Positions 7,488 to 16,643 of a stretch of DNA of 64,000 nucleotides are shown here, in pieces (positions within the stretch are counted from its first letter, which is position 1; every line of letters begins with the position of its first letter). Below the pieces are notes generated by a model that had not been told where the DNA came from, did no database searches, and was given only the letters and a program-made list of their open reading frames with translations. The position numbers were made by a program, and so were the translations under genes. The stretch is taken from NCBI RefSeq assembly GCF_000203915.1, contig NC_008390.1, forward strand, positions 1,798,001 to 1,862,000, in the 5' to 3' direction. The DNA is from Burkholderia ambifaria AMMD (GTDB taxonomy: Bacteria > Pseudomonadota > Gammaproteobacteria > Burkholderiales > Burkholderiaceae).

Positions 7488-8324
7488 CTAGGGCTGTTTG
7501 CGCTTCGCGAAGTAATGCGCGGGCGAATCGCCGAATGCACGGCGAAACATCGCGATGAAATTGCTCGGCGTCGCATAGCCGAGCGCATCCGCGATATTGG
7601 CGACGCTGTCGCCGTTCGCGAGACGTTCGAGCGCGTGCGTGAGCCGCGCCTGCTGTCGCCATTGCGCGAAGCTCGTGCCGGTCTCGGCGACGAACAGCCG
7701 GCTCAGCGTGCGGGCGGACAACCCGGCCCATTCGGCCCACGCGTCGAGCGTGCGGCTGTCGTGCGGCTGGCCGAGGATCGCATTGGCGATCCGCAGCAGC
7801 CGGCGATCGCGCGGCATCGGCAAATGCAGCGGTTCATGCGGCGCGCGGCGCATCTCGTCGAGCAGCACGATGCTCATGCGCGCCTGCTCGGTATCGAGCC
7901 TGTCCTGGTCGGCCCAGGACACGGCACGCCGCACGAGCGCGCGCATCAGCTCGGTGATCGCGATCACGCAGGGGCGGTCCGGCATCCGCCGGCTCGCGGC
8001 CGGTGCGATCACGACGCTCCAGCCGCTCAACGCACCGCTGATGCTGACCTTGTGCTGCTCACCCGGCGGAATCCAGCCTGCGCGATGCGGTGGCAGCAGC
8101 CATGAGCCGTGCGGCGTGCGCACGTGCGCGAACCCGCTCTCCACACAGAACACCTGGCCGCGCAAATGACTGTGCCAGTCGACTTCGCGCGTGCCGAGTT
8201 GATACGCGTTGCTGCCGTCGTCTTCACCCCACAGGGCGATCAGCGACGGACCGTCCTCGCGTTCACTCGGATCGGCGTCGGCGCGCTGCACGGCGCGCGA
8301 CGAAGAAGCTTCACGGATGGGCAT
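7488..8324 (-). CDS. AraC-family transcriptional regulator (cupin N-terminus)
   Basis: A 278-residue protein. The N-terminal half is a cupin-type sensor with HSHLRGQVFCVESG and PPHRAGWIPPGEQH. The C-terminal 100 residues carry the double helix-turn-helix of AraC proteins, with ARTLSRLFVAETGTSFAQWR and then a second helix in VANIADALGYATPSNFIAMF. It is divergent from a three-gene efflux operon with 103 bases between the start codons, so it most likely controls that operon and perhaps itself. This subgroup (cupin plus AraC, about 270 residues) often regulates MFS or EmrAB-type exporters. The ligand is not evident. Confidence 0.9.
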   Translation of the reverse strand: MPIREASSSRAVQRADADPSEREDGPSLIALWGEDDGSNAYQLGTREVDWHSHLRGQVFCVESGFAHVRTPHGSWLLPPHRAGWIPPGEQHKVSISGALSGWSVVIAPAASRRMPDRPCVIAITELMRALVRRAVSWADQDRLDTEQARMSIVLLDEMRRAPHEPLHLPMPRDRRLLRIANAILGQPHDSRTLDAWAEWAGLSARTLSRLFVAETGTSFAQWRQQARLTHALERLANGDSVANIADALGYATPSNFIAMFRRAFGDSPAHYFAKRKQP

Positions 8325-8427
8325 GGCCGGAATTCATTATTTTTTGTCTAAACAACATTATCAGCTTTGTCCCTGGGCGTCCAACAATGCATGTCGTGTT
8401 CAAACCGAATCGAAGCAGAGGAATGCG

Positions 8428-9927
8428 ATGCATGCAGCACTTGCTCCCTGGACGGACGTTGCGGCCGCGCGGCGCGTCGTGTCGCGAATGGCGATCGCGG
8501 CAGCGCTCGCGATGCTCGGTGCGTGCGCGAGCCGCGACGGGCTCACGCCGGCCGGCACGCTGCGCGGCGCCGAGTCGCTCGCTGCGACGCGCAGCCTCGC
8601 GCACGCATCGACTGCCGACTGGCCGGCCGCCGACTGGTGGCGTGCGCTGCACGATCCGCAGCTGAGCGCGCTGATCGACGAAGCGCTCGCCGGCAATCCC
8701 GATCTCGCCACCGCCGATGCGCGCGCACGTGAAGCGCAGGCGCTGGTGATCGAGGCGCAGGCCGCGCGCGTGCCGCACGTCGTCGGCCGCGCGAGCGCGA
8801 AGGGCGAGCGCCCGTCCGGCACGCAGTTCTCGACCGGCGAAGGCGGCGGTTTCTTCAGCCACACGCGCGAGATGAATCTCGGCTTCAGCTGGGATCTCGA
8901 TCTGTGGGGCGGCCGCCGTGCCGCATGGGAAGCCGCGCTCGGCGAAGCGCGTGCCGCGCGGGTCGACGCGCGGGCCGCACGCATCATGCTGTCCGTCAAC
9001 GTCGCACGCGCATACGTGAACCTTGCGTATGCGTTCGATCAGCAGGACGTCGCGCGTGCCGAATACGAGCGTGCCGACGAAGCGCTGACACTGACGCGCC
9101 AGCGTGTGGCCAAAGGCATCGACAACGTCGCGCAACAGCGCCAGGCGGAAAGCGAGGTCGCGGCCGCGGCGCGCGAGCAGGCACGCGCGGCTCAGGCGAT
9201 CGGCAGCGCGCGCATCGCCCTCGCGATCCTGCTCGGCGCGGGCCCCGACCGCGGCCTTGCGCTCGCGCGTCCCGCACCGCTGCCAATAGCGGCGCTTGCG
9301 GTGCCGGCCGATCTGCCCGCCACGTTGCTCGGCCGGCGCGCCGACATCGTCGCCGCGCGCTGGCGGGTCGAGGCGGCGAGCCGCAACGTCGCCGCCGCCC
9401 GCGCGGACTTCCTGCCCAACGTGAGCCTGACCGCGCTGATCGGGCTGGCGACACGCGGCGGCGCATCGTTGTTCCAGGCCGCGTCGCGCACCTACAGCGT
9501 CGGTCCGGCCGTGAGCCTGCCGATTTTCGACGGCGGTGAGCGGCGCGGCGTGCTGCGCAAGCGCGACGCGCAATACGACCTGGCGGTCGCCGGCTACAAC
9601 AAGACGCTGATCGGTGCGATCGGCGAAGTGGCCGACGATCTGCACCGGCTTCATTCGCTCGCCATGCAGGCCGACGCGCAGCAGCGTGCGCTCGATTCCG
9701 TCACCGACGCGTGGCGGCTCGCGGACGCGCGCTACCGGGCCGGAGTCGGCAGCTATCTCGATGCGCTCGTCGTGCGCCAGCAGCTACTGGTCGCGAGCCG
9801 CGAGGTCGCCGCGCTGCGCGCCCAGCGCGCGGATCAATCGCTGCAGCTCGTCGCGGCACTGGGCGGCGGCTTCCGCGCCGAACCCGACGACGTCGCGCTC
9901 GCCGCCACGCCTTCCCACCGTCCCTGA
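8428..9927 (+). CDS. Outer-membrane efflux lipoprotein (NodT/OprM family)
   Basis: A 499-residue outer-membrane factor. It has an N-terminal hydrophobic stretch ending in the lipobox LGAC, then the two repeated coiled-coil/beta-barrel halves of the NodT family. Conserved features include WWRALHDPQLSALIDEAL, NLGFSWDLDLWGG, RRADIVAARWRVEAA and SVGPAVSLPIFDGG. I chose the ATG at 8428, which has AGAGG about 8 bases upstream. The longer open frame overlaps the divergent AraC gene. It is the exit duct of a tripartite pump with the next two genes, whose spacing of 9 and -4 bases indicates one operon. Confidence 0.92.
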   Translation: MHAALAPWTDVAAARRVVSRMAIAAALAMLGACASRDGLTPAGTLRGAESLAATRSLAHASTADWPAADWWRALHDPQLSALIDEALAGNPDLATADARAREAQALVIEAQAARVPHVVGRASAKGERPSGTQFSTGEGGGFFSHTREMNLGFSWDLDLWGGRRAAWEAALGEARAARVDARAARIMLSVNVARAYVNLAYAFDQQDVARAEYERADEALTLTRQRVAKGIDNVAQQRQAESEVAAAAREQARAAQAIGSARIALAILLGAGPDRGLALARPAPLPIAALAVPADLPATLLGRRADIVAARWRVEAASRNVAAARADFLPNVSLTALIGLATRGGASLFQAASRTYSVGPAVSLPIFDGGERRGVLRKRDAQYDLAVAGYNKTLIGAIGEVADDLHRLHSLAMQADAQQRALDSVTDAWRLADARYRAGVGSYLDALVVRQQLLVASREVAALRAQRADQSLQLVAALGGGFRAEPDDVALAATPSHRP

Positions 9928-9936
9928 GATCGAACC

Positions 9937-11298
9937 ATGAGCAGCGACAACACCCTGCAGACTCCTCCTCGGCCCGCGGCCGCCGATCCTGCCAGCGCGC
10001 GCCAGCATCCCGTCGGCGATCACCCGGGCGGATCGCGCTCGCCGGCCGACACCGCTCCCCGCGCGCAACCGGGAGCGGGCGGAACGGTACCCGCGGCACC
10101 GCCCGCGCGACGCAAGCATCTGGTGCGTGCGCTCGTCGCCGTGTTCGCGTTCGGTATTGCCGGGTGGGGCGCCTGGTATGCGCTCGTCGGCCGATGGTAC
10201 GAAACGACCGACAACGCATACGCGCAAGGCAACGTCGTCGAGCTGACGCCGCAGGTGACGGGCACCGTCGTGTCGATCGACGCGGACGACGGCGACCTCG
10301 TGCATGCAGGCACGCCGCTCGTGCGCCTCGACCCGAGCGACGCGCAGGTCACGCTCGCGGCCGCACAGGCCGATCTCGCGGCAACCGTGCGGAAGGTGCG
10401 CGGCCTGTACAGCAACGAGCGCGGGCTCGCGAACAGCATTGACGGCGCGCGCGCCGAACTCGCCGCGCGCCGCACCGCGCTCGACAAGGCGAAGGCCGAC
10501 TACCGGCGCCGCGAGGATCTCGGCCGCTCCGGCGCGATTTCGCACGAGGAGCTCGCTCATGCACGCGATACATTGACGTCCGCGCAAAGCGCGTATGCGG
10601 CCGCGCAAAGTGCGCTCGCCACGTTGAGCGAACAGCATCAGACGAGCAAGGCACTGGTCGACGACACCGCCGTCGCCTCTCATCCCGACGTTCAGGCCGC
10701 GGCGTCACGCCTGCGTGCCGCCTACCTGGCGCGCACTCGCACCGATATCGTCGCCCCCGTTACCGGCTATGTCGCGAAGCGCACGGTACAGGTCGGCCAG
10801 CGCGTGTCGCCGGGTGTGCCGCTGCTCGCGGTCGTGCCGTTGCGCGAGTTGTGGGTCGATGCCAACTTCACCGAGAAGCAGCTCGACCACATGCGGATCG
10901 GCCAGCCTGTGGAACTGACGGCCGACCTGTACGGCAGCAATGTACGTTACAGCGGCCGCGTGCAGAGCCTCGGGGTCGGCACCGGCAGCGCATTCTCGCT
11001 GCTGCCCGCCCAGAATGCGACCGGCAACTGGATCAAGATCGTGCAGCGGCTACCGGTTCGTATCGAATTGACGGACCCGGCACAGCTCGACGCGCATCCG
11101 CTGCGCATCGGCCTGTCGATGCACGCAAGAGTCGATCAGCACGATCGCAGCGGCACAATGCTGTCGCAACGCGTGCAGCGAGATCCCGTGTTCCGCACCG
11201 ACGTGTACCGTGAGGAGCTCGCGCGCGCCGACGGGCTGATCGCCGATGTCCTGCATGCAAACCTGCCCGCGACGGCGCGCGCGGAGCGTGTGCGATGA
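9937..11298 (+). CDS. EmrA/HlyD-family membrane fusion protein
   Basis: A 453-residue periplasmic adaptor. A proline- and alanine-rich cytoplasmic head of about 60 residues precedes one transmembrane helix (ALVAVFAFGIAGWGAWYAL). Next come the barrel-sandwich half WYETTDNAYAQGNVVELTPQ, a long alpha-hairpin, and the second half APVTGYVAKRTVQVGQ with PLRELWVDANFTEKQL, which is diagnostic for the EmrA group. The stop overlaps the start of the MFS gene as ATGA. It links the inner-membrane MFS pump to the outer-membrane factor encoded upstream. The substrate cannot be read from sequence. Confidence 0.93.
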   Translation: MSSDNTLQTPPRPAAADPASARQHPVGDHPGGSRSPADTAPRAQPGAGGTVPAAPPARRKHLVRALVAVFAFGIAGWGAWYALVGRWYETTDNAYAQGNVVELTPQVTGTVVSIDADDGDLVHAGTPLVRLDPSDAQVTLAAAQADLAATVRKVRGLYSNERGLANSIDGARAELAARRTALDKAKADYRRREDLGRSGAISHEELAHARDTLTSAQSAYAAAQSALATLSEQHQTSKALVDDTAVASHPDVQAAASRLRAAYLARTRTDIVAPVTGYVAKRTVQVGQRVSPGVPLLAVVPLRELWVDANFTEKQLDHMRIGQPVELTADLYGSNVRYSGRVQSLGVGTGSAFSLLPAQNATGNWIKIVQRLPVRIELTDPAQLDAHPLRIGLSMHARVDQHDRSGTMLSQRVQRDPVFRTDVYREELARADGLIADVLHANLPATARAERVR

Positions 11299-12833
11299 GC
11301 GGGCCGATGCCGGCCGCCGATGGCGGCTTTCGCCCACCGAGCGTCGCGCTGACGACGTTCGGTCTCGCGCTCGCTGTCTTCATGCAGGTGCTCGACGGCA
11401 CCGTCGCGAACGTATCGCTGCCGACGATCGCCGGCAATTTCGGCGTGAGCACGACGCAGAGCGCATGGGTCGTCACCACGTTCTCGGTCAGCATTGCAAT
11501 CGCGCTGCCGCTGACCGGCTTTCTCGTCAAGCGCATCGGGCAGGTCCGGCTGTTCGTGTGGGCCACGCTCGCCTTCACGTTCGCGTCGCTGCTGTGCGGC
11601 CTCGCGCAAAACCTGCCGCAGCTCGTCGCGTTCCGCGCGCTGCAGGGCCTGGTGGCCGGGCCGATGATCCCCACCACGCAAGCGTTGATGTTGTCGATCT
11701 ACCCGCCGCAGCGACGCGGCTTCGCGCTGTCGATGATCGCGATGGTCACCGTCGTCGCGCCGATCGCGGGCCCCGTGTTCGGCGGCTGGATCACCGAGCA
11801 TTACTCGTGGCGCTGGGCGTTCCTGATCAATCTGCCGATCGGCGTGTTCGCCGCGCTCTGCGTCTTCGCGCAGATGCGTGCGCGCGTCGAAACGACCGTC
11901 GCCGCGCGCGTCGACTATGTCAGCCTCGCCGCGCTGGTCGTCGGCGTCGGCGCGCTGCAGATCGTGCTCGACAAGGGCAACGAGGCCGACTGGTTCAACT
12001 CCACGTTCATCGTCGTGATGTCGGTGGTCGCCGCATTCGGCATCGCGCTGTTCCTGATCTGGGAACTCAACGAACCGAATCCGATCGTGAACCTGCGGCT
12101 TTTCGCCCATCGCAACTTCGCGGCAGGCACGCTGACGCTCGTGCTCGCATACTCGGCGTTCTTCGCGGTCAACGTGATCGTCCCGCAATGGTTGCAGCGC
12201 ACGCTCGGCTACACGGCGTTCTGGGCCGGGCTTGCCGTCGCGCCGATGGGCGTGATTCCGGTGCTGACGACGCCGTTCATGGGCAAGTACGCGCCGCGCT
12301 TCAACATGCGTGTGCTCGTGTGCTGCGCATTCGCGATCCTCGGCGCGTCGTCGTTCCTGCGCGCCGGCTTCGTGCCCGACGTCGACTTCACGCACATCGC
12401 GCTGATCCAGTTGCTGCAGGGCCTCGGCCTCGCGCTGTTCATCATGCCGATCAACAGCATCCTGCTGTCCGACCTGAAACCCGACGAGATCGCCGCCGGG
12501 TCCGGCCTGTCGACCTTCCTGCGCACGCTCGGCGCGAGCTTCGCGGTATCGATCACGTCGTTCCTGTGGGATCGGCGCGCCGTCCTGCACCACGCGCAAC
12601 TCAGCGAGCACGTGAGCGCGTTCGATCCGGCCGTGCGCGCCGAGGTCGCGCGGCTCGGCGGCGGCGACCCGCAACGGGCCGCCGCGCTACTGGGCAATCT
12701 GGTCGACGCGCAGGCCTATCAGATTTCATTCAACGACGTTTCATTCGCGCTCGGCTGCGTCTATCTCGCCGTAATGGCGGTGGTATGGCTCGCCCGCCCG
12801 CCGTTCGGCCCCGGTGCCGGCGCGAAACGATGA
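11295..12833 (+). CDS. EmrB-type DHA2-family MFS drug exporter
   Basis: A 512-residue DHA2 transporter with 14 predicted hydrophobic segments. It carries LDGTVANVSLPTIAGNFGVS in the first segment, motif A-like LVKRIGQVRLFVWATLAF, and FRALQGLVAGPMIPTTQAL with the motif C-like GPVFGGWITEHYSWRWAFLI. These are the hallmarks of EmrB proteins. It is translationally coupled to the EmrA gene and completes an AraC-regulated tripartite pump. Such systems export hydrophobic antibiotics, uncouplers or fatty acids. Which of these applies is not visible. Confidence 0.93.
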   Translation: MSGPMPAADGGFRPPSVALTTFGLALAVFMQVLDGTVANVSLPTIAGNFGVSTTQSAWVVTTFSVSIAIALPLTGFLVKRIGQVRLFVWATLAFTFASLLCGLAQNLPQLVAFRALQGLVAGPMIPTTQALMLSIYPPQRRGFALSMIAMVTVVAPIAGPVFGGWITEHYSWRWAFLINLPIGVFAALCVFAQMRARVETTVAARVDYVSLAALVVGVGALQIVLDKGNEADWFNSTFIVVMSVVAAFGIALFLIWELNEPNPIVNLRLFAHRNFAAGTLTLVLAYSAFFAVNVIVPQWLQRTLGYTAFWAGLAVAPMGVIPVLTTPFMGKYAPRFNMRVLVCCAFAILGASSFLRAGFVPDVDFTHIALIQLLQGLGLALFIMPINSILLSDLKPDEIAAGSGLSTFLRTLGASFAVSITSFLWDRRAVLHHAQLSEHVSAFDPAVRAEVARLGGGDPQRAAALLGNLVDAQAYQISFNDVSFALGCVYLAVMAVVWLARPPFGPGAGAKR

Positions 12834-12892
12834 AACGGGCGCCGCGCGGCCCGTTTCGACCCATGCTGTTCAACTCGAAGGAGATCGACCTG

Positions 12893-13636
12893 ATGCATAC
12901 CCAACACGCTGGAAAGATGTCGTCCGCACTGGCGACGCTCGCCGTATTCGATGTCACCGACTTTCCGCTCGTCGTCGTACGCAACGACGCGATCGCTTCC
13001 GACGGCTATGCGCAGCGCTGGCTCGACGACATGGATGCGCTGCTGCGGCACGGCGAGCCGTTTGTCATGATCTTTCCGCCGGCCCGCCCGGACGAAGCGC
13101 ACGACGATCGCAAGCAACGCGGCAAGTGGCTCAAGGAGAACCGTGCCGCGCTCGCCGCGGTCTGCCGTGCACTGATCACCGTCGAACCGGACCCGAAGGA
13201 ACGTGACGCGGCCGTCGCAAACGGGGCTGGAATCGAAAAGGCATTCGGCGTTCCGTTCGACGTGGCGGCTTCGCTCGACGATGCAAGGCAGGCAGGCCGG
13301 CGACGCCTGACTGGGGCGTCTAGCGCGGGCCGTGCGCGCGCAACGGACATCACCCGCGCTCATCCGTTCGTCCCCGATCGTAGAACATCGCAAACAGCTC
13401 GGATTGCGATCCGACGCCGAGCTTCGCGTAGATGTGCTTTTTGTGCGCACGCACGGTCTCGAACGAGATCGACAGCTTCTCCCCGATCGCGCGTGACGAG
13501 AATCCGCTCAACGACAGCATTGCGACTTCGATTTCGCGCGTCGTCAATGCGCCGCGCCCGTTCTTTCCGGTCAGCATGCCGAAGCGCGCATGCGGATCGG
13601 GCGCGTCTATTTCCGCTGGGCGCGACGCGCCTTTGA
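12893..13636 (+). CDS. Hypothetical protein after the efflux operon; C-terminus doubtful
   Basis: A strong AAGGAG at 12878-12883 precedes the ATG at 12893, and the first about 140 residues look genuine. That part includes FPLVVVRNDAIASDGYAQRW, PFVMIFPPARPDEAHDDRK and a basic helix. I recognise no family. The last about 100 codons are arginine- and serine-rich and lie antiparallel on the LuxR gene (13350-14168), which is unlike real protein. A stop in the +1 frame at about 13308-13310 suggests the true end is there and that a one-base indel or sequencing error opened the frame. It follows emrB by 59 bases and may be co-transcribed. Confidence 0.55.
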   Translation: MHTQHAGKMSSALATLAVFDVTDFPLVVVRNDAIASDGYAQRWLDDMDALLRHGEPFVMIFPPARPDEAHDDRKQRGKWLKENRAALAAVCRALITVEPDPKERDAAVANGAGIEKAFGVPFDVAASLDDARQAGRRRLTGASSAGRARATDITRAHPFVPDRRTSQTARIAIRRRASRRCAFCAHARSRTRSTASPRSRVTRIRSTTALRLRFRASSMRRARSFRSACRSAHADRARLFPLGATRL

Positions 13637-14168
13637 CCGCGAACGTTTCGAACCGCAAGCGCTGCTGCATCAGCGACAGCACCCATGGCGTGTACAGCGT
13701 GAGCAGTGCCATTTCGCGCTCGTCGTACTTGCTCGTCTTGCCGAGCGAGAAGCCGAGCGTGTGATCGCGATCGATCACGACGTTGAAATGCACTTCGTCG
13801 CCGACGATGTTCTTCTTGAAATACCGCTCGTAGTATTCGGTCATCCGGAAGTTGTCCGGCGCGACGTCGGCAAGCGTGTAGAAGCCGGGCGCCTGCGTTT
13901 CGAACGCGGCGAGATAGAACGGATCGAGCTGATAGAGCGCGGCCAGATAGTCCTGAAACATCAGGTCGGTCTTGCCGTCGGGCATCGCCTGTTCGGCGAG
14001 CACGAGCGGGGCGGCGTCGCGCGCGAAACACAGCGCGACCCAGTTGTCGAAAGCGACGTGCCGTTCGAGCACCCGCGTGAGGCGCGCCCAGAAATGCGGG
14101 CCATCGAGGGCATCGATGGCCGAACCAATCTCCCGGTGAAAAGCGAGATCTCGCCATTCGAAGTCCAT
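13350..14168 (-). CDS. LuxR-family (GerE HTH) transcriptional regulator
   Basis: A 272-residue protein. The last 65 residues are a GerE helix-turn-helix: LTTREIEVAMLSLSGFSSRA and then IGEKLSISFETVRAHKKHIYAKLGV. The N-terminal sensor of about 180 residues has some LuxR-like features, such as YQLDPFY, but no convincing full set of acyl-homoserine-lactone contacts. I therefore call it a LuxR solo with unknown ligand. It is divergent from the hydrolase and permease genes and probably regulates them. Its 3' end overlaps the doubtful tail of the convergent hypothetical gene. Confidence 0.88.
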   Translation of the reverse strand: MDFEWRDLAFHREIGSAIDALDGPHFWARLTRVLERHVAFDNWVALCFARDAAPLVLAEQAMPDGKTDLMFQDYLAALYQLDPFYLAAFETQAPGFYTLADVAPDNFRMTEYYERYFKKNIVGDEVHFNVVIDRDHTLGFSLGKTSKYDEREMALLTLYTPWVLSLMQQRLRFETFAVKGASRPAEIDAPDPHARFGMLTGKNGRGALTTREIEVAMLSLSGFSSRAIGEKLSISFETVRAHKKHIYAKLGVGSQSELFAMFYDRGRTDERG

Positions 14169-14188
14169 CGTGTCCTCCGGTGAGGTAA

Positions 14189-14209
14189 CCCTGGCGGGGA
14201 ATTTCAGGT
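14189..14209. promoter_or_regulatory. Imperfect dyad, lux-box-like, in LuxR/hydrolase intergenic region
   Basis: CCCTG and CAGGT flank an 11-base spacer, 21 bases upstream of the LuxR start. A classical lux box has a 10-base spacer and better arms, so this is only a candidate operator for the neighbouring LuxR protein. Confidence 0.3.
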
Positions 14210-14327
14210 CAAAAATAATAACCCGATAATCAGCCTCACTTCGTCACGCAGCAGACCATGCGGCGCTTTGCTCGGCGCGCGTGGCATCAGACGTGCAACT
14301 GAAAGGCGATTGGAAGGAGATGACTTC

Positions 14328-15173
14328 ATGCAGGTGGAACTCGCGCAACTGACGCTCGTCGACGGCGACGTCGTGCACAACACGCGCAAGGTGATCGATA
14401 CGATCGAACACGTCGACAGCGCAGGCGGTACCCGGCTGATCGTGTTCCCCGAAACGACGCTGTCCGGCTTCCCGACGCGGGACACGGTCGCCGACGTCGC
14501 GCAGCCGCTCGATGGCCCCGCATTGTCCGCGGTACGCGACGCGGCGCGGCAAAAGGGCGTTGCCGTGGCCGTGGGCCTCGCCGAGCGCGACGGTGGGCAG
14601 TTCTACAACACCACGGTGCTCGTCGACGAGCAGGGCGATATCGTGCTGCGCTATCGCAAGACGCATCTTTGGGCGTCGGATGTCGGCGTCTTCACGCCGG
14701 GCGATCGCTTCGAGACCTGCAGCTGGAACGGTCTGACGGTCGGCCTGCTGATCTGCTACGACATCGAATTCCCCGAAACGGCACGCGCCGTCGGTGCGCT
14801 CGATGCCGATCTGCTGATCGTCACGAACGGCAACATGGACCCGTTCGGTCCGGTGCATCGCCGTGCGATCGCCGCGCGCGCGATGGAAAACCAGATGTTC
14901 GCGGTCATGGTGAACCGCTGCGGGTCCGGCGACGACAACCTGACGTTCGCCGGTCTTTCCACGCTCGTCGATCCCTTTGGCGACACGGTGATCGAGCTGG
15001 GCCGGGACGAGGCGGTCGTGCCCGCGAGCGTCGATCCGACGCGTCTCGAAGCGAGTCGCGAGCACTACAACTATCTGCACGATGCCCGTGTGGCGCTCGG
15101 TCTGTCGCCCGTCGAACCGGCGGGCGGGAACCGCGTCGTCGTGATCGAACCGCGCCGTCCTCGCACCAAATAG
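14328..15173 (+). CDS. Carbon-nitrogen hydrolase (nitrilase superfamily amidase)
   Basis: A 281-residue protein with the complete catalytic triad of the superfamily: E42 in VFPETTLSG, K111 in RYRKTHLW and C143 in LLICYDIEFPE. It hydrolyses a non-peptide C-N bond, most likely an amide or carbamoyl group rather than a nitrile given the CYDIEFPE form. GGAAGGAGA lies 8 bases before the ATG at 14328, which settles the start. An amino-acid/polyamine permease gene follows 129 bases downstream, and a LuxR regulator is divergent. Together they look like an uptake and deamidation unit for a small amine or amino-acid amide. Confidence 0.88.
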   Translation: MQVELAQLTLVDGDVVHNTRKVIDTIEHVDSAGGTRLIVFPETTLSGFPTRDTVADVAQPLDGPALSAVRDAARQKGVAVAVGLAERDGGQFYNTTVLVDEQGDIVLRYRKTHLWASDVGVFTPGDRFETCSWNGLTVGLLICYDIEFPETARAVGALDADLLIVTNGNMDPFGPVHRRAIAARAMENQMFAVMVNRCGSGDDNLTFAGLSTLVDPFGDTVIELGRDEAVVPASVDPTRLEASREHYNYLHDARVALGLSPVEPAGGNRVVVIEPRRPRTK

Positions 15174-15302
15174 CCGGAATCCACGGTCCATTCAACGCAT
15201 GGGGCAGGGCGCAATGCCCTGCACGTGCTCGCCCGTCCCATTGAAATGCCGGCCCGACGGCATACAGGCTTTCGTATCGGCCGCCGAGGCCCAGGAGACA
15301 AC

Positions 15303-16643
15303 ATGCAAGCGTCATCATCCAATGAACCCGCACGCCTGAAGCGGACACTCGGCCTGCCGTCCGTGCTGCTGTTCGGGCTCGCCTACATGGCACCGCTGAT
15401 CGTCTACGGTACTTACGGCGTGCTGGCCAAGGCCAGCGACGACACGGCCGCGCTGGCCTATCTGCTCGCGCTTGTCGCCATCGCCTTCACCGCGCTCAGC
15501 TACGGCAAGCTCGCGCGGCTCCATCCGGCCGCGGGCTCGGCTTATACGTACACGCGCAAGACGTTCAACCCGCATCTGGGTTTCATGATCGGCTGGGCAA
15601 CGCTGCTCGATTACTTCTTTCTGCCGATGGTGATCTGGCTGATCGGCGCGGCGTATCTGAACGCGGCATTTCCGCACGTGCCGACGTGGATCTGGATCGT
15701 GGCGTTCATCGTGTTGACGAGCGGCCTGAACATCGTCGGCATCGATCTGGCCGCGCGGTTCAACATCGTGCTGATGGTCGTGCAGCTGGCGGTCGTCGCG
15801 ATGTTCGTCGTGCTGTGCGTGCACTATGCGTCGGCTGCGGCAGGCGCGGGCGGTATTGCCATGGCGCAGCCACTCTTCAAGCCGCACGTGCCGTTCGGCG
15901 CGACGATGGCAGGCGCCGCGATTGCCGCCTATTCGTACCTCGGCTTCGACGCGGTCTCGACGCTGACCGAAGAGACGATCGATCCGAAAAAGAACATGCC
16001 GCGCGCGATCCTGCTGATCGCACTGATCGGTGGAGCGATCTTCGTGATCGCGGCGTACACGATGCAGCTCGCGCACCCGGGAGTCGAATTCAAGGATACG
16101 GATTCGGCCGCGTTCGAAGTGGCGAAGATGATCGGCGGCGATCTGTTCGTCCCGGTGTTCCTCGCGGGCCTGATCCTCGCTCAGTTCGCGTCGGGCATCT
16201 CCGCGCAAGCGAGTGTCGGCCGGTTGCTCTATGCGATGGGCCGCGACGAAATCCTGCCGAAGCGCATCTTCGGTTTCATCCATCCGCGTTTCAAGACGCC
16301 CGCGATCAACATCGTGCTGGCCGGCAGCGTCGGGTTGATCGCGCTGAAGCTGGATGTCGCCACGTCCACGTCGTTCATCAACTTCGGCGCGTTTCTGGCC
16401 TTTACAGCCGTCAATCTGTGCGTGATCCGCCTGTACCTCCGGGGGCAGTCAGGCGAACGCCGGATTGGCGTGATCGGCGGACTCGTGTTTCCCGCGATCG
16501 GCGCGGTTTCCGATATCTGGCTGCTCGTGAGCCTCGAGAAGGCTGCGCTCGTGCTCGGCGTCGCGTGGTTCGTGCTCGGGCTGGTGTATCTGTGCTGGAT
16601 AACGCGCCTGTTCCGCCAGGCACCGCCGGAAGTTGCGATTTGA
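15303..16643 (+). CDS. APC-family amino acid/amine permease
   Basis: A 446-residue inner-membrane protein with about 12 hydrophobic segments. The first has LPSVLLFGLAYMAPLIVYGT, and AAYSYLGFDAVSTLTEETIDP is the conserved APC loop between segments 6 and 7, followed by KKNMPRAIL. ASGISAQASVGRLLYAMGRDE also fits the amino acid-polyamine-organocation family. The ATG at 15303 has CAGGAGA upstream. The longer open frame from 15225 starts before that site. It lies downstream of the carbon-nitrogen hydrolase gene and probably imports its substrate. The exact substrate is unknown. Confidence 0.9.
   Translation: MQASSSNEPARLKRTLGLPSVLLFGLAYMAPLIVYGTYGVLAKASDDTAALAYLLALVAIAFTALSYGKLARLHPAAGSAYTYTRKTFNPHLGFMIGWATLLDYFFLPMVIWLIGAAYLNAAFPHVPTWIWIVAFIVLTSGLNIVGIDLAARFNIVLMVVQLAVVAMFVVLCVHYASAAAGAGGIAMAQPLFKPHVPFGATMAGAAIAAYSYLGFDAVSTLTEETIDPKKNMPRAILLIALIGGAIFVIAAYTMQLAHPGVEFKDTDSAAFEVAKMIGGDLFVPVFLAGLILAQFASGISAQASVGRLLYAMGRDEILPKRIFGFIHPRFKTPAINIVLAGSVGLIALKLDVATSTSFINFGAFLAFTAVNLCVIRLYLRGQSGERRIGVIGGLVFPAIGAVSDIWLLVSLEKAALVLGVAWFVLGLVYLCWITRLFRQAPPEVAI

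Noticed and set aside
11136..12674. A 512-codon open frame antiparallel to emrB
   Set aside because: It has low-complexity Arg/Asp/Glu composition. The real gene on the plus strand is unambiguous.
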